DNA from: Chryseobacterium echinoideorum
Lineage (GTDB): Bacteria; Bacteroidota; Bacteroidia; Flavobacteriales; Weeksellaceae
Assembly (NCBI RefSeq): GCF_007474535.1
Contig: NZ_VKNW01000003.1
Span: 1 to 64,000, forward strand
DNA: 64,000 bases
Direction: 5' to 3'
This document shows positions 15,329-24,715 of the stretch, in pieces. The notes under the pieces were generated by a model. That model saw only the letters and a list, made by a program, of their open reading frames with translations. It did no database searches and was not told the origin of the DNA. Positions within the stretch are counted from its first letter, which is position 1. Every line of letters begins with the position of its first letter. A program made the translations under genes and the position numbers.

Positions 15329-18166
15329 TTAAAACTCAAATTCTCCTATCAGAATTTTGCTGTCTTTTTCCCGTTTATTTTCTTTCTGGCTTTGGAAAAC
15401 GGCAATTTTTCTTTCCTGTCTTCCGTCAGAATAATGAAGATAAACTTCTGCCATAATTGTAGTTGGACCCGAAAGAATATTCTGTCTTTCGCCGAAAAAA
15501 TTGGTTTTGATTTTATATTTTCCTTTAACCGCTTTTTTTAATAAAAACTGTTCCGGACCGAAACCTTGGGTAAAATCATTGCTCAGTCTTCCACCAATCG
15601 CTGTGGATTTATGCGAATATGAGCACTCTTCACCTTTGGGATCTGTTACCCAAAGATCAATATCGGTATTGTCTTTATTCCAATTGATCACCACACGAAT
15701 ATCTACAGGAAGATCAGCTTTCAGACGGTCATCAATTTTGCTTGCATCAACATTTTTATTCTGCTTTAAAATATTGTTGATTTCCATAATCAAAATTTCT
15801 TCAATACCATTGTCACGAGCCGAAATTTCATCTGTAAATTCCTGATAGAGCAAAGATTTATAAATATTTAAAGCTTCCTGCGGTTTTTTATTATCAATTA
15901 AAGCCAAAGCATAATCTCTGTGACTTTGAGCATCGAAAGGTCGCCACTCCAAAATCTTCTGTGTTATCCACAATTCTTTGTCATAATCACCTCTTTGTTT
16001 CAGCAAGTAAGAAATGGTTTTATACAATTCTTCGTTTTCCAAATCAAGTTCGGCGAGTGTACTCAATACTTTTAAAGCTAAAACTTTATCACCTTTTTTA
16101 AATAAAAGCTTAGAAACATCAAAATAATAGGTAACCTGTTTTTCATGTTTCGCTCTGTTTTCCAGATATTTTTGATAAATTACCTCTGCAGATTGCAAAT
16201 TCTGGAAATCTTTCATGTATTCTGCCTTGCTTTCAACATCGACTAAAGTGATTTTTCCTTTAGGCTTAGTTTCAGATTCTAGTAATTTTGCAGAATTCGA
16301 AACATCTATAGCGTAATCAGCAACAGGAGATGCCTGAACTTCCCTTACTGCATTTAGCGGTGGCGGTGCATCAACAACAGATTGATTCGTAACTTTAGGA
16401 TAAACTTTCTTTTCTTCAGGTTTAAATTCCGTATTCCACCATGTTTTTAATTCTCTGGTTTTGTCGAATGCTTTGGATAAAAGAGTTTTTCGTTGCTCTA
16501 AAACATTTCTTTTGTTCTGATTGACAATTTTCTGATAATCAGCTAATAATTCCTGAGGTGGAGTAATTTTGTATTTTACATAATCATTAATATCATCCAG
16601 GACAATCAAGCTTGTATTTTTACTTACCACACCAAACTGCTCACTGATATTTTTGATTTCGTTTCTGTTTTTTGTGGAATTTACTTCCAGTTCGTCAATT
16701 TTTCGCTGAGCCCAAAATTGAGCAATCTGCCAGTTTTCGGTTGACAAAGTATTTGTAAAATCTACCGGAACTTCAAATTTTTCTTTTCCTATATTGAAAA
16801 CAGCAGTCAGCTTTCCCAAATTTCCCGAAGCGATTCCGAAAATATTGATGGGTTCATTCACCACGGAACCAATATTGGGAAAAACTTCTTTGATGCTTGG
16901 GTTTTCTTTAAAACCTAAAAATAGAACAGGCAATTTTTTAAATTGTTTTAAAGCATTTTGTGTATCGTTTTCGTTTAAATTAATAAAATTTCCACCTGAT
17001 TGATTGGCTAATGTTTTCAGCAAATTAAAATCAGAAGTCGGTGTACTGGTAATGCTGCTTAAAGGTTTTTTAAATTTAACCGTTAAGTCTCCGAAATTAG
17101 AAATTCCATCAGAAAAAAGAAGTGACTCCTCTACTCCATCGATTTCCTTTAGAGCTCCAAAATCGGTTCCGCCGTCGTATTTCAGATTTAGAATTTTAGA
17201 TTTTAAAGCAATCCAGTCTCCTTCCGAGATCATGAATTCTTCTGCTTTATCTAATGTATTGTTTAAAGTAATAAATGAAACTGAAACATTTTTATTGTCA
17301 TTAAAATAAGCATTGAGAAAGTCTATTTCCTTATCACGGTTTCTTTTGGAACCACTAAAAGAATTATCCCAAATAATCGCAATTTTCTGAGACTTTGGTC
17401 TTTCTTTTACGGGAAAATCAGCATTTACATTGGCTGCAAAATAAGACTGATCTCCCAAAGCTTTTTGCATCAGAACATTGGAAGTCTGGTTGGTTTTAGG
17501 AAGATTGATCTTCAGACTTTCATGTGGTGTGAAGTTTTGTTTTGAAAGCTCAGCAACCCATTGGTTTCCTTGTTTTTGAAAAGAAAAACTTCCGTCCGGA
17601 TTCTCAACAATTTTTGGGGTTGAATTTCCATCATTAATCCAGACTTTCAGATCAAATTTGGGAATATTTGTCGCATTGGCAAAACTCAAAAAATACTGAT
17701 ATTCTGAAGCTGAGTTTTTGAGTTCCTGATGATAGGTAATCTGAACGGTTCGGCTTCCTTTTTCAGGTAAAGGATAAATTCTTGTTCGGAAATTATTTCC
17801 CTGAACTTTCTCAATAATTCCTGGATCAATATTTCTTTTTTCTACACTTTCAAAAACTTCTTTTGCTCTTTCTTTAGGTACAGGAACTGCATTTCTAAGC
17901 TTTCCGTTGATATCTAAGGCATAACCGCTCACACTTACTCCATCCGGAAGCGGAAAAGTAAGTGTGCCTTCGAGAATTCTGTTTCCTGAATTGTAAAAAG
18001 TATACGTTGCCGTTGTTGTAGCAAGATTTCCCAAAATCTTAGTTTCAAATTTTGCGCTTTGAAGAATAACAGAATGTTTCTTCTCACCAGAAATTTCCAA
18101 TAAAGGAATCTGTGCAAATGCCACACTAAAAACCAGCGATGCGATAAGAGTGGTAATTTTTTTCAT
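15329..18166 (-). CDS. Secreted VIT / von Willebrand A / TPR / DUF2135 protein
   Basis: The 945-residue protein has a signal peptide (FSVAFAQ) and a VIT (inter-alpha-trypsin inhibitor) domain at about 25-150. A vWA domain follows at about 260-430 with an intact metal site (DNSFS at about 267 and YDGGTDFGAL). A proline-rich linker is near 580-620, TPR-like helices are at about 660-800, and a C-terminal DUF2135 domain is at about 820-935 (INWNKDNTDIDLWVTDPKGE). VIT plus vWA proteins bind other proteins at cell surfaces; DUF2135 is found in uncharacterised secreted proteins such as E. coli YfaP. No sorting tail of the T9SS is seen, so it is probably periplasmic. Function unknown. Single gene. 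Confidence 0.85.
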   Translation of the reverse strand: MKKITTLIASLVFSVAFAQIPLLEISGEKKHSVILQSAKFETKILGNLATTTATYTFYNSGNRILEGTLTFPLPDGVSVSGYALDINGKLRNAVPVPKERAKEVFESVEKRNIDPGIIEKVQGNNFRTRIYPLPEKGSRTVQITYHQELKNSASEYQYFLSFANATNIPKFDLKVWINDGNSTPKIVENPDGSFSFQKQGNQWVAELSKQNFTPHESLKINLPKTNQTSNVLMQKALGDQSYFAANVNADFPVKERPKSQKIAIIWDNSFSGSKRNRDKEIDFLNAYFNDNKNVSVSFITLNNTLDKAEEFMISEGDWIALKSKILNLKYDGGTDFGALKEIDGVEESLLFSDGISNFGDLTVKFKKPLSSITSTPTSDFNLLKTLANQSGGNFINLNENDTQNALKQFKKLPVLFLGFKENPSIKEVFPNIGSVVNEPINIFGIASGNLGKLTAVFNIGKEKFEVPVDFTNTLSTENWQIAQFWAQRKIDELEVNSTKNRNEIKNISEQFGVVSKNTSLIVLDDINDYVKYKITPPQELLADYQKIVNQNKRNVLEQRKTLLSKAFDKTRELKTWWNTEFKPEEKKVYPKVTNQSVVDAPPPLNAVREVQASPVADYAIDVSNSAKLLESETKPKGKITLVDVESKAEYMKDFQNLQSAEVIYQKYLENRAKHEKQVTYYFDVSKLLFKKGDKVLALKVLSTLAELDLENEELYKTISYLLKQRGDYDKELWITQKILEWRPFDAQSHRDYALALIDNKKPQEALNIYKSLLYQEFTDEISARDNGIEEILIMEINNILKQNKNVDASKIDDRLKADLPVDIRVVINWNKDNTDIDLWVTDPKGEECSYSHKSTAIGGRLSNDFTQGFGPEQFLLKKAVKGKYKIKTNFFGERQNILSGPTTIMAEVYLHYSDGRQERKIAVFQSQKENKREKDSKILIGEFEF

Positions 18167-18354
18167 AATTGTATTTTTGTTTTCTTTAAAAAATATTGTT
18201 AGTTTTTACTGATTGTCCGCTTTTAATGATAATGCAGTTCTTTGAATACCAAGCTCACAAAGTTTTGTATAATCGACTGCTTTTAAAGTTCATAAAGATG
18301 CTAAGCTTATAAAAGTTTACTCTATTTTAATTATGACAAATTACGGATATTCAG

Positions 18355-19356
18355 TTAGTTTTTACTCCAATGTTGATTTTTTCTCAAATCAAACAACTTT
18401 TTGTAAGTACTTCTCAAACCATAAGTTCCTGTTGCGCCGTAATCTTGTATAACTTTCAATTTATTGCCAGCATAAGTAATTTTTAATATTACTGTTTGAT
18501 CATCTGTCCAATTGACTGCATAATTGTCTTTTAAATTCGGAAAATCTATGTATTGTAAAGTTCCGGTTAGACTTTCATATTGTTTCTCATCTATAACTGT
18601 ATGAAATTTACCTTCAATATTTTCAGACCAGCTTTCCATGTTATTACTAAAATTGAAATGTTCTGCAATGAAATGTGCATTTCTGTTTTGATCAATTGAT
18701 AATTGAAAAACCGGACAGGTTCCAAAACATCCCGAAGTTAAAAGCTCAATCTTCTGTATAGGAATATAGTTTTTATCATTTGAATTATACTCGACAAATT
18801 CTCCAAATTTATATTCTAAATTCTGAACAAAAGGCGTTTCTTCGAATTTTTTTTCCTCCCAACTTTTTATAATAGGTTTATAAATAGACAATAAGTTTTT
18901 ACCATTTATTTTTTTTATTTTCGGAGTAAGATAATTTTGTAAACCAAGCGAAAAATTAATAAAACGGTACTTATTATTTCCAAAACTTAAAATTACAATA
19001 GGATCGTAGCTGCATGATTGATTTCCGGAGCTTATACAATGGTAAGCATCTCCTAAAACTAAAAGGTCAGTATATCCATTATTATCGAAATCTGTTTTAT
19101 AGAAACTTTTATTTACGCCTTCTTTTTTTGCAATTTTTTGGTTTTCTAAAAAGATTAAGTCGTCTGTTTTAAAATCCTCTATCTTTTTTACTTCGTAATG
19201 ATTAAAAGTTGAATCGGTTTTTCTAATAAAACTCTGAACTTCTTCCTGAGATTTTAAGTTATCTATTTCGGTCTTTTTTACAACGCTTTCTTTGTCATTA
19301 CAATTAATAATAGACAAAAGAGAAAAATAAATGATTGTATTGAGAATTTTCATCAC
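18355..19356 (-). CDS. Lipoprotein with DUF6438-like domain
   Basis: The 333-residue protein has a lipoprotein signal (LLSIINC, lipidated Cys19). The middle has TDFDNNGYTDLLVLGD, similar to FG-GAP/VCBS-type calcium loops. The C-terminal part has GCFGTCPVFQLSIDQNRN, the mark of the DUF6438 family, whose function is unknown. The gene begins 3 bp after the stop of the membrane serine protease and is surely co-transcribed with it, so a substrate, inhibitor or adaptor role is possible but not shown. Two adjacent ATGs could be the start. Confidence 0.75.
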   Translation of the reverse strand: MMKILNTIIYFSLLSIINCNDKESVVKKTEIDNLKSQEEVQSFIRKTDSTFNHYEVKKIEDFKTDDLIFLENQKIAKKEGVNKSFYKTDFDNNGYTDLLVLGDAYHCISSGNQSCSYDPIVILSFGNNKYRFINFSLGLQNYLTPKIKKINGKNLLSIYKPIIKSWEEKKFEETPFVQNLEYKFGEFVEYNSNDKNYIPIQKIELLTSGCFGTCPVFQLSIDQNRNAHFIAEHFNFSNNMESWSENIEGKFHTVIDEKQYESLTGTLQYIDFPNLKDNYAVNWTDDQTVILKITYAGNKLKVIQDYGATGTYGLRSTYKKLFDLRKNQHWSKN

Positions 19357-19359
19357 TTT

Positions 19360-20706
19360 TTAATAAGCAGCTTCAGCTGATTCATCTGCTGCTTTTACCA
19401 CTATAAATGGAAAAACCGACTGAATTTGTTTGGTTACAATTCCGAAGTTGAACCCTTGAACCGTACCAATTCCACTGAAATTAACTGCAATTAATTGTCC
19501 GCACTGATTAAAAATAGGTGATCCGCTGGCTCCGTGTGTAGAAGTTACACTATATTGAATTTTTGTTCCATCAGATTCTTTACTGATTTGTCCGTTATAT
19601 AACTGAACTTTCACACCAGCATTAGTCTTAGCCAAATCTTCGCCCAAAGGATACCCAATCATTACAGCTTTTTCGCCTGGTTTCAAAGATGTATCATCAA
19701 TAATAGCATTATTTAAACTGATAACATTTACAACTGTATTTGGTGTTTCTTTTGAGATAAGCTGCAAAACACCAAGATCAATATCAGATTCTTCTGAAAT
19801 TTTTTCAACGCTGCAAGGAAGCCATTCTTCAGAAGAATTGTGAAGCGCAATAGAAATATCAATTGTCTTCATGTATACCTGGATATCGTCTTCCGATACA
19901 TATTCTTTATGTGGAATAGAAGCTGCAATATCAACAGCTTCGGCAGCCGAATCTACTGTTGATTCATTTGAACTGACGAATTCTTCGCCATTTCCTTCTT
20001 CATTTTCAATTTCGCTATACTCGCCTTCTTCATTAAATTCGGATGAAGCATTTCCCCAGTTAGAAGCAATAAAAGTTTCGTAACCATCTGAAGAAATATC
20101 TTTTGTAAGAAGTGAGGCTATTTTTCTGCGAATATTTGAAGCTTCTCTTTCAATGTTCTCTGTATTTTCAGAAGAGAGCCAAGGCTGTAAAACGTGACTA
20201 TTGGAAATCATATTCCCTTTTCTGTCTACAAAAAATGCAGTTCCTGTAAGCGTCTGCTCTGAAGCTTCAGGAATATTGAGCTGAATTTCTTTTCCTTTAA
20301 TTTTTGCAACAAAAGCATATCTGTGTTTCACCATTACAACAGCATCTTTGTATGCATCGTAAATTTTGGTCTCGGTATCTAAACATGTATTTTCAACAAT
20401 AGGCTCAACTTGATGATCTTTGTAATATTTATATCCGAAATAAGAAGCGCCTCCTAAAAGAATAATTCCTCCTAAGCTAAAAAATGCAATTTTATATGGA
20501 TTTTTTTTCTTTTGTCCTTTTGCAACCAAAGTTGCTCCTGACTTTTCTAAAGGTTGCTCCTGCATTTCATTTGAGTGATTTTCAGAAACTGTATTTTCTG
20601 TTTCTGAATTTTGCAGTGCTGAAAAATCATCAGAATGCAAATTATTTTTTTGATGTGGTAAATCCTGATTTAGCTTCTGGCTGAAATCTTTTTTTTCATG
20701 TTCCAT
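19360..20706 (-). CDS. Membrane-anchored trypsin-like serine protease
   Basis: The 448-residue protein has a cytoplasmic, charged N-terminus (1-70), one transmembrane helix (about 72-95, IAFFSLGGIILLGGASYFGY) and a periplasmic protease domain. The catalytic triad is visible: His in ISNSHVLQPW (about 170), Asp in ESDIDLGVLQL (about 310) and Ser in THGASGSPIF (about 393). Between His and Asp lies a long acidic insertion rich in Glu and Ser. The PDZ domain of DegP-type enzymes is absent, so it is HtrA-like only in the protease part. It is the first gene of a two-gene unit with the DUF6438 lipoprotein. Confidence 0.85.
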   Translation of the reverse strand: MEHEKKDFSQKLNQDLPHQKNNLHSDDFSALQNSETENTVSENHSNEMQEQPLEKSGATLVAKGQKKKNPYKIAFFSLGGIILLGGASYFGYKYYKDHQVEPIVENTCLDTETKIYDAYKDAVVMVKHRYAFVAKIKGKEIQLNIPEASEQTLTGTAFFVDRKGNMISNSHVLQPWLSSENTENIEREASNIRRKIASLLTKDISSDGYETFIASNWGNASSEFNEEGEYSEIENEEGNGEEFVSSNESTVDSAAEAVDIAASIPHKEYVSEDDIQVYMKTIDISIALHNSSEEWLPCSVEKISEESDIDLGVLQLISKETPNTVVNVISLNNAIIDDTSLKPGEKAVMIGYPLGEDLAKTNAGVKVQLYNGQISKESDGTKIQYSVTSTHGASGSPIFNQCGQLIAVNFSGIGTVQGFNFGIVTKQIQSVFPFIVVKAADESAEAAY

Positions 20707-20746
20707 TTATGTTTTTGTATTAAAATTAATTGGTTTTTTTATAATA

Positions 20747-20779
20747 AAAAGTTGATTCTTAAGATAAGAATCAACTTTT
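20747..20779. terminator. Strong bidirectional hairpin terminator
   Basis: A perfect 15-bp stem (20747-20761 and 20765-20779) with a 3-nt loop lies after the aminotransferase gene and before the protease gene, both on the minus strand. T-rich sequence follows on the minus strand. Confidence 0.88.
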
Positions 20780-20803
20780 GTGTAAAATTAAAAAAAATTT
20801 ATA

Positions 20804-22057
20804 TTATTTTAAATTATTTAATGCATCTTCCAATTTCGGCATCATTACTTCAATTTCATCAGTTGCCAAACCTCCAACAGAAGCTCTGAACCATGGTTCT
20901 GTTTTTTCTTCACCAAAAGCAGAAAAAGGAACTAAAGCTACTCCCGCTTCATTGATTAAATAAAATACAAGATCTGATGAAGTCTCAATTTTGTTTCCGT
21001 CAGGTTTTACTTTTCCGATGTAATCAAGTTTTATCGTAAGGTACATTGCACCCATCGGCTCAATACTTTCTACTGATAAACCTTTTGTTTTCAGATTCTG
21101 AATTCCGTTGTGAAGAACTTTCAAGCTTGCTTCCAGTTTATTTTTAAAATCAGTAATAAAAGCATTTACATTTTCAGGATTCTGAAAATATTTTGCTGTT
21201 GCTTCCTGCTCCGGCTTTGGTGCCCAAGCTCCAACGTGAGTCAGCAAAGCTTTCATCTTATCAACAACATGGGAAGGACCAAATCCCCATCCTACACGAA
21301 CTCCGGTGGCTGCCAAACATTTTGAAATACCATCAATATAGATAGTATATTCTTTCATTTCAGGGAAAAGTGAAACAGGATCTACATGCTTTTCACCAAA
21401 AGTAAGATTAGAATAAATCTGATCATACATTAAATATAGAGGCTTCTCATCTGCTCCTCTTTTGCTGTTTTCCTCCAGAATCATTTCGCAGATTTCTCTG
21501 AGCTGAGTTTCTGTAAACATCGTTCCTGTAGGATTTAATGGCGAACAGAGAGCCAATAAAACTGCTCCGTTTAAGTGTGGTTTCAACTCTTCGGCAGTAG
21601 GTAAAAAATTGTTTTCCTGGGTAGTTTTTACCTCAACCATATTGGCAGAAGTAAGGTATGCATAATGGTTATTGTTCCAAGAAGGTGTAGGATAAATTAC
21701 TTTATCTCCTTCATCTACGATAGTTTTATAAACGGCATAAATCAATGGTCTTGAACCAGCTGTAATTAAAATATCGTTCGGGGAATAGTCTAAATTCCAT
21801 CTTGTTTTAAGATCTTTGGAAACTTCTGTACGTAAAGATAAAAGTCCGTTTGCCGGCGGATAATTGGTTAAATTATTCTGATAGGCTTTCTGAATTTCCT
21901 CTTTCAACTCTACAGGAATCGGATAAATATTGGAGTTCAGATCTCCAATGGTAAGATTGGCAATTTGCGCTCCTTTCGCTTTCAGATCATTTACTTCATT
22001 ACCAATTTTTACAATTTCAGAACCAATAAGGTTCGCCGCTAATTTTGAAACTTTCAC
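20804..22057 (-). CDS. Class I/II aminotransferase (aspartate aminotransferase-like)
   Basis: The 417-residue PLP enzyme of fold type I has TAGSRPLIYAVYKTI and CSPLNPTGTMF (Asn-Pro-Thr-Gly, cofactor binding), the LMYDQIYSNLTFG Asp/Tyr, the Schiff-base lysine in DGISKCLAATGVRVGW, and a C-terminal arginine in WFRASVGG that would bind the substrate carboxylate. Probably moves amino groups between an amino acid and 2-oxoglutarate; aspartate is the likeliest substrate but this subgroup is not tightly specific. It lies 93 bp downstream of the phosphosugar mutase, separated by an inverted repeat. Confidence 0.88.
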   Translation of the reverse strand: MKVSKLAANLIGSEIVKIGNEVNDLKAKGAQIANLTIGDLNSNIYPIPVELKEEIQKAYQNNLTNYPPANGLLSLRTEVSKDLKTRWNLDYSPNDILITAGSRPLIYAVYKTIVDEGDKVIYPTPSWNNNHYAYLTSANMVEVKTTQENNFLPTAEELKPHLNGAVLLALCSPLNPTGTMFTETQLREICEMILEENSKRGADEKPLYLMYDQIYSNLTFGEKHVDPVSLFPEMKEYTIYIDGISKCLAATGVRVGWGFGPSHVVDKMKALLTHVGAWAPKPEQEATAKYFQNPENVNAFITDFKNKLEASLKVLHNGIQNLKTKGLSVESIEPMGAMYLTIKLDYIGKVKPDGNKIETSSDLVFYLINEAGVALVPFSAFGEEKTEPWFRASVGGLATDEIEVMMPKLEDALNNLK

Positions 22058-22065
22058 TTTTTTAT

Positions 22066-22140
22066 TATTAGAAATTAGAGTTTAGAAATTAGAAATTAGA
22101 TGTAAAGCATTCTGAAAAGCGCAATAAAATCTAATTTCTA
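22066..22140. repeat. Intergenic repeat of tagaaatta units with an inverted copy
   Basis: Direct copies of tagaaatta, the last extended to tagaaattagat (22090-22101), face an inverted copy atctaatttcta (22129-22140), giving perfect 12-bp arms. The architecture resembles 10530-10635, with different unit sequence. Confidence 0.5.
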
Positions 22141-22150
22141 AATTCTTTTA

Positions 22151-23866
22151 TTAATTCAACTGAAGATCTTTTCTTACTTCTTCTATTTTTTGTTCTAAAG
22201 ATTTTAGAGTTGACTTAAAATCTTCTTTTGAGTTTAAATTTTCTTTCACAGAAACATAAAATTTGATTTTAGGCTCTGTTCCTGAAGGTCTTACACAAAC
22301 TTTTGTTCCGTCTTGTGTGTAATAGATTAATACATTTGATTTTGGAATATCATCCATGACGTGCTTTTCATTTTCAGAAACTACAAAATTAGTCTGCTCC
22401 TTAAAGTCTTTTACTTCTTCAACCAATGAGCCAGCCAATGATTTTGGAGGATTTTCACGGAAATTCTTCATCATATTCTGAATTTCTTCTGCTCCGTCTC
22501 TTCCCTTTTTAACGATATTGATCAAACCTTCGTAATACATCCCGGTTTCCTGATAAATTTCGATCAGGTATTCGTACATCGTTTTCCCGTTCTCTTTGCA
22601 CCAGGCTGCAATTTCGCAAGCTAAAACGATACTTCCGCAAGAATCCTTATCACGAACAAAATCTCCGGTCATAAAACCGAAACTCTCTTCACCCCCACAA
22701 ACAAATTTTTCCTGACCTTCAAAATCGCGGATCATTTTTCCGATCCATTTGAAGCCCGTTAATCCCACTTTGCAGTCAACACCAAATTTTTCTGCAATAT
22801 CAAAGAAAATATCAGAAGTTACAATCGTAGAACCAATGAATTCTTTTCCGGTAATTTTGCCCTGCTTTTTCCATTGATCTAAAATATAATACGTTAAAAT
22901 TGTATTACACTGATTCCCATTTAACAACTGAATTTCACCTTCCAGATTTCTTACAGCTATTCCCAATCTGTCTCCATCGGGATCTGTTCCGATAACGATA
23001 TCTGCATTGGTAATTTTAGCTAAATCCATTGCCATTTCCAAAGCTGCAGGTTCTTCCGGATTGGGAGAATCTACTGTTGGGAAATTTCCACTCGGAATCA
23101 TTTGCTCTTTTACCAAATCAATTTTTTTGAAACCTGCTTTTTCCAAAGCTTTCGGTACCGTTGTATAGGTTGTTCCGTGAATGGAAGTAAAAACGATATT
23201 CAAATTTCCTTTTCCAACATTCTGGTAGGTAGAATTTTCGATACAGGCATCAATATAAACATCATCCTGCTCCTCTCCGATCCATTCGATTAAATCATCA
23301 TTTCCGTCAAACTTAATGTCTTCAAATTTTACAGAATACACTTCATTGATAATTGCCTCATCATGTGGCGGAACAATCTGCGCTCCGTCATTCCAGTATA
23401 CTTTATAACCGTTGTATTCCGGCGGATTGTGAGATGCCGTTAACACAATTCCTCCATGACATTTTCTGTCACGAACGGTAAAAGACAATTCAGGAGTCGG
23501 TCTGTGGTTTTTGAAAAGCAAAACCTTAATTCCGTTTGCTGTTAAAACATCTGCAACCAATTTTCCGAATTCTTTTGAGTTGTTTCTTACATCATAAGCA
23601 ATCGCAACTTTTATTTGGTCATCAGGAAACTGCTGTAGCATATAATTGGCAAGTCCCTGAGTTGCCTGTCCTAGCGTGTATTTATTTAATCGGTTGGTTC
23701 CTACACCCATAATTCCACGCATTCCTCCCGTTCCAAATTCTAATTCTCTGTAAAAAGAATCTTCAAGATCAGGTGAATTGCCATCAATTAATAGCTGTAC
23801 CGCATCTTTTGTTTCTTTATCGAATGTATCTGCAAGCCAAAGCTGGGCTTTTTCTAATGTTGTCAT
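22151..23866 (-). CDS. Phosphoglucomutase / phosphomannomutase
   Basis: The 571-residue enzyme of the alpha-D-phosphohexomutase family interconverts hexose 1- and 6-phosphates. The phosphoserine loop is TASHNPPEYNGYKVYW, the metal loop is GTDPDGDRLGI, the sugar-binding loop is GGEESFGFMTGDFVRDKD and the C-terminal phosphate loop is RPSGTEPKIKFYV, all four in order. Length fits the long phosphosugar mutase subfamily common in Bacteroidota, used in glycogen, capsule and lipopolysaccharide precursor supply. Glucose or mannose preference is not readable by eye. Confidence 0.94.
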   Translation of the reverse strand: MTTLEKAQLWLADTFDKETKDAVQLLIDGNSPDLEDSFYRELEFGTGGMRGIMGVGTNRLNKYTLGQATQGLANYMLQQFPDDQIKVAIAYDVRNNSKEFGKLVADVLTANGIKVLLFKNHRPTPELSFTVRDRKCHGGIVLTASHNPPEYNGYKVYWNDGAQIVPPHDEAIINEVYSVKFEDIKFDGNDDLIEWIGEEQDDVYIDACIENSTYQNVGKGNLNIVFTSIHGTTYTTVPKALEKAGFKKIDLVKEQMIPSGNFPTVDSPNPEEPAALEMAMDLAKITNADIVIGTDPDGDRLGIAVRNLEGEIQLLNGNQCNTILTYYILDQWKKQGKITGKEFIGSTIVTSDIFFDIAEKFGVDCKVGLTGFKWIGKMIRDFEGQEKFVCGGEESFGFMTGDFVRDKDSCGSIVLACEIAAWCKENGKTMYEYLIEIYQETGMYYEGLINIVKKGRDGAEEIQNMMKNFRENPPKSLAGSLVEEVKDFKEQTNFVVSENEKHVMDDIPKSNVLIYYTQDGTKVCVRPSGTEPKIKFYVSVKENLNSKEDFKSTLKSLEQKIEEVRKDLQLN

Positions 23867-24013
23867 ATTTGTATTTGTAGTTTTTTATAGTGTGTTTAAT
23901 TCTAGTGTTAAATTTGGCATTTTTTTCTTTAAAGAGTTTATTTTCAATTGTAAATGATTTAATACAAAAATAAAATTTCCAAAAAAGTTTAATTGCTCAT
24001 TTCAAAATTTATA

Positions 24014-24715
24014 CTACTGAAGTTTCTTATTCTCAACTTTGGCTGTTTTTTCCACTTTAAAAGCTCTGATCGGATCATTATAATACACAAATTTTGCTGT
24101 ATTTTTCACGTTTCCTTTTAGGGAGTCTTTTACATTCACTTCGGCATAATTTCCATTTTGGGAATCCAAATTCAGATTAACGATCTTCCAATACGGTGCT
24201 ATCAGACTTGCCGTGTCAGAAATCTTAATTACCGCATTTTCAGTTTTACCCAAAAAATTAGCACGGCTTCTGTTTTTCATATCAACTTCAGCTCTTCTGG
24301 TGTTGATTGACCCCATAAAAGTAGCATAATTTTTTAAATTTAATCTAAAATTATCCGTCTTAATTTCACTGGAAATATTCATTTCCACAGAATCTGAAAT
24401 CGAAACTTTCTCCAAGTTATATTTTGAATAGATCGTTACATTGTAAAAATCTACTTTTTGGGTTTCTCTACTTTCTTTAATGGATAATGTTTTATCTTTT
24501 ACATCAATATCCAGATTATCTGCAATGTTGGGATATGTTTCTATTTCAACGAAATTTTTTGGTCCTTTTGCATAAAATACGCGGAATTTGCCCTCTAAAT
24601 CTAGATTAACAAATTCTTCAACATCCATTTCTTTTTTATCTAAATTTCCTTTCGGAGAAATTTTTCCGCAGGAAATAATAGTTAAAACTAAAAATAAGAA
24701 TATAAGCTTTTTCAT
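24014..24715 (-). CDS. GIN-domain (DUF2807) lipoprotein
   Basis: The 233-residue protein has a lipoprotein signal (LTIISCGK, Cys16) followed by a right-handed beta-helix-like GIN domain, with repeated short beta strands (VDFYNVTIYSKYNLEKVSIS, then alternating strands to the end). This family is described as a putative autotransporter adhesin head and is frequent in Bacteroidota; the ligand is unknown. Its ATG overlaps the stop of the putative nuclease gene by 4 bp (atga), so the two are translationally coupled despite unrelated functions. Confidence 0.8.
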   Translation of the reverse strand: MKKLIFLFLVLTIISCGKISPKGNLDKKEMDVEEFVNLDLEGKFRVFYAKGPKNFVEIETYPNIADNLDIDVKDKTLSIKESRETQKVDFYNVTIYSKYNLEKVSISDSVEMNISSEIKTDNFRLNLKNYATFMGSINTRRAEVDMKNRSRANFLGKTENAVIKISDTASLIAPYWKIVNLNLDSQNGNYAEVNVKDSLKGNVKNTAKFVYYNDPIRAFKVEKTAKVENKKLQ

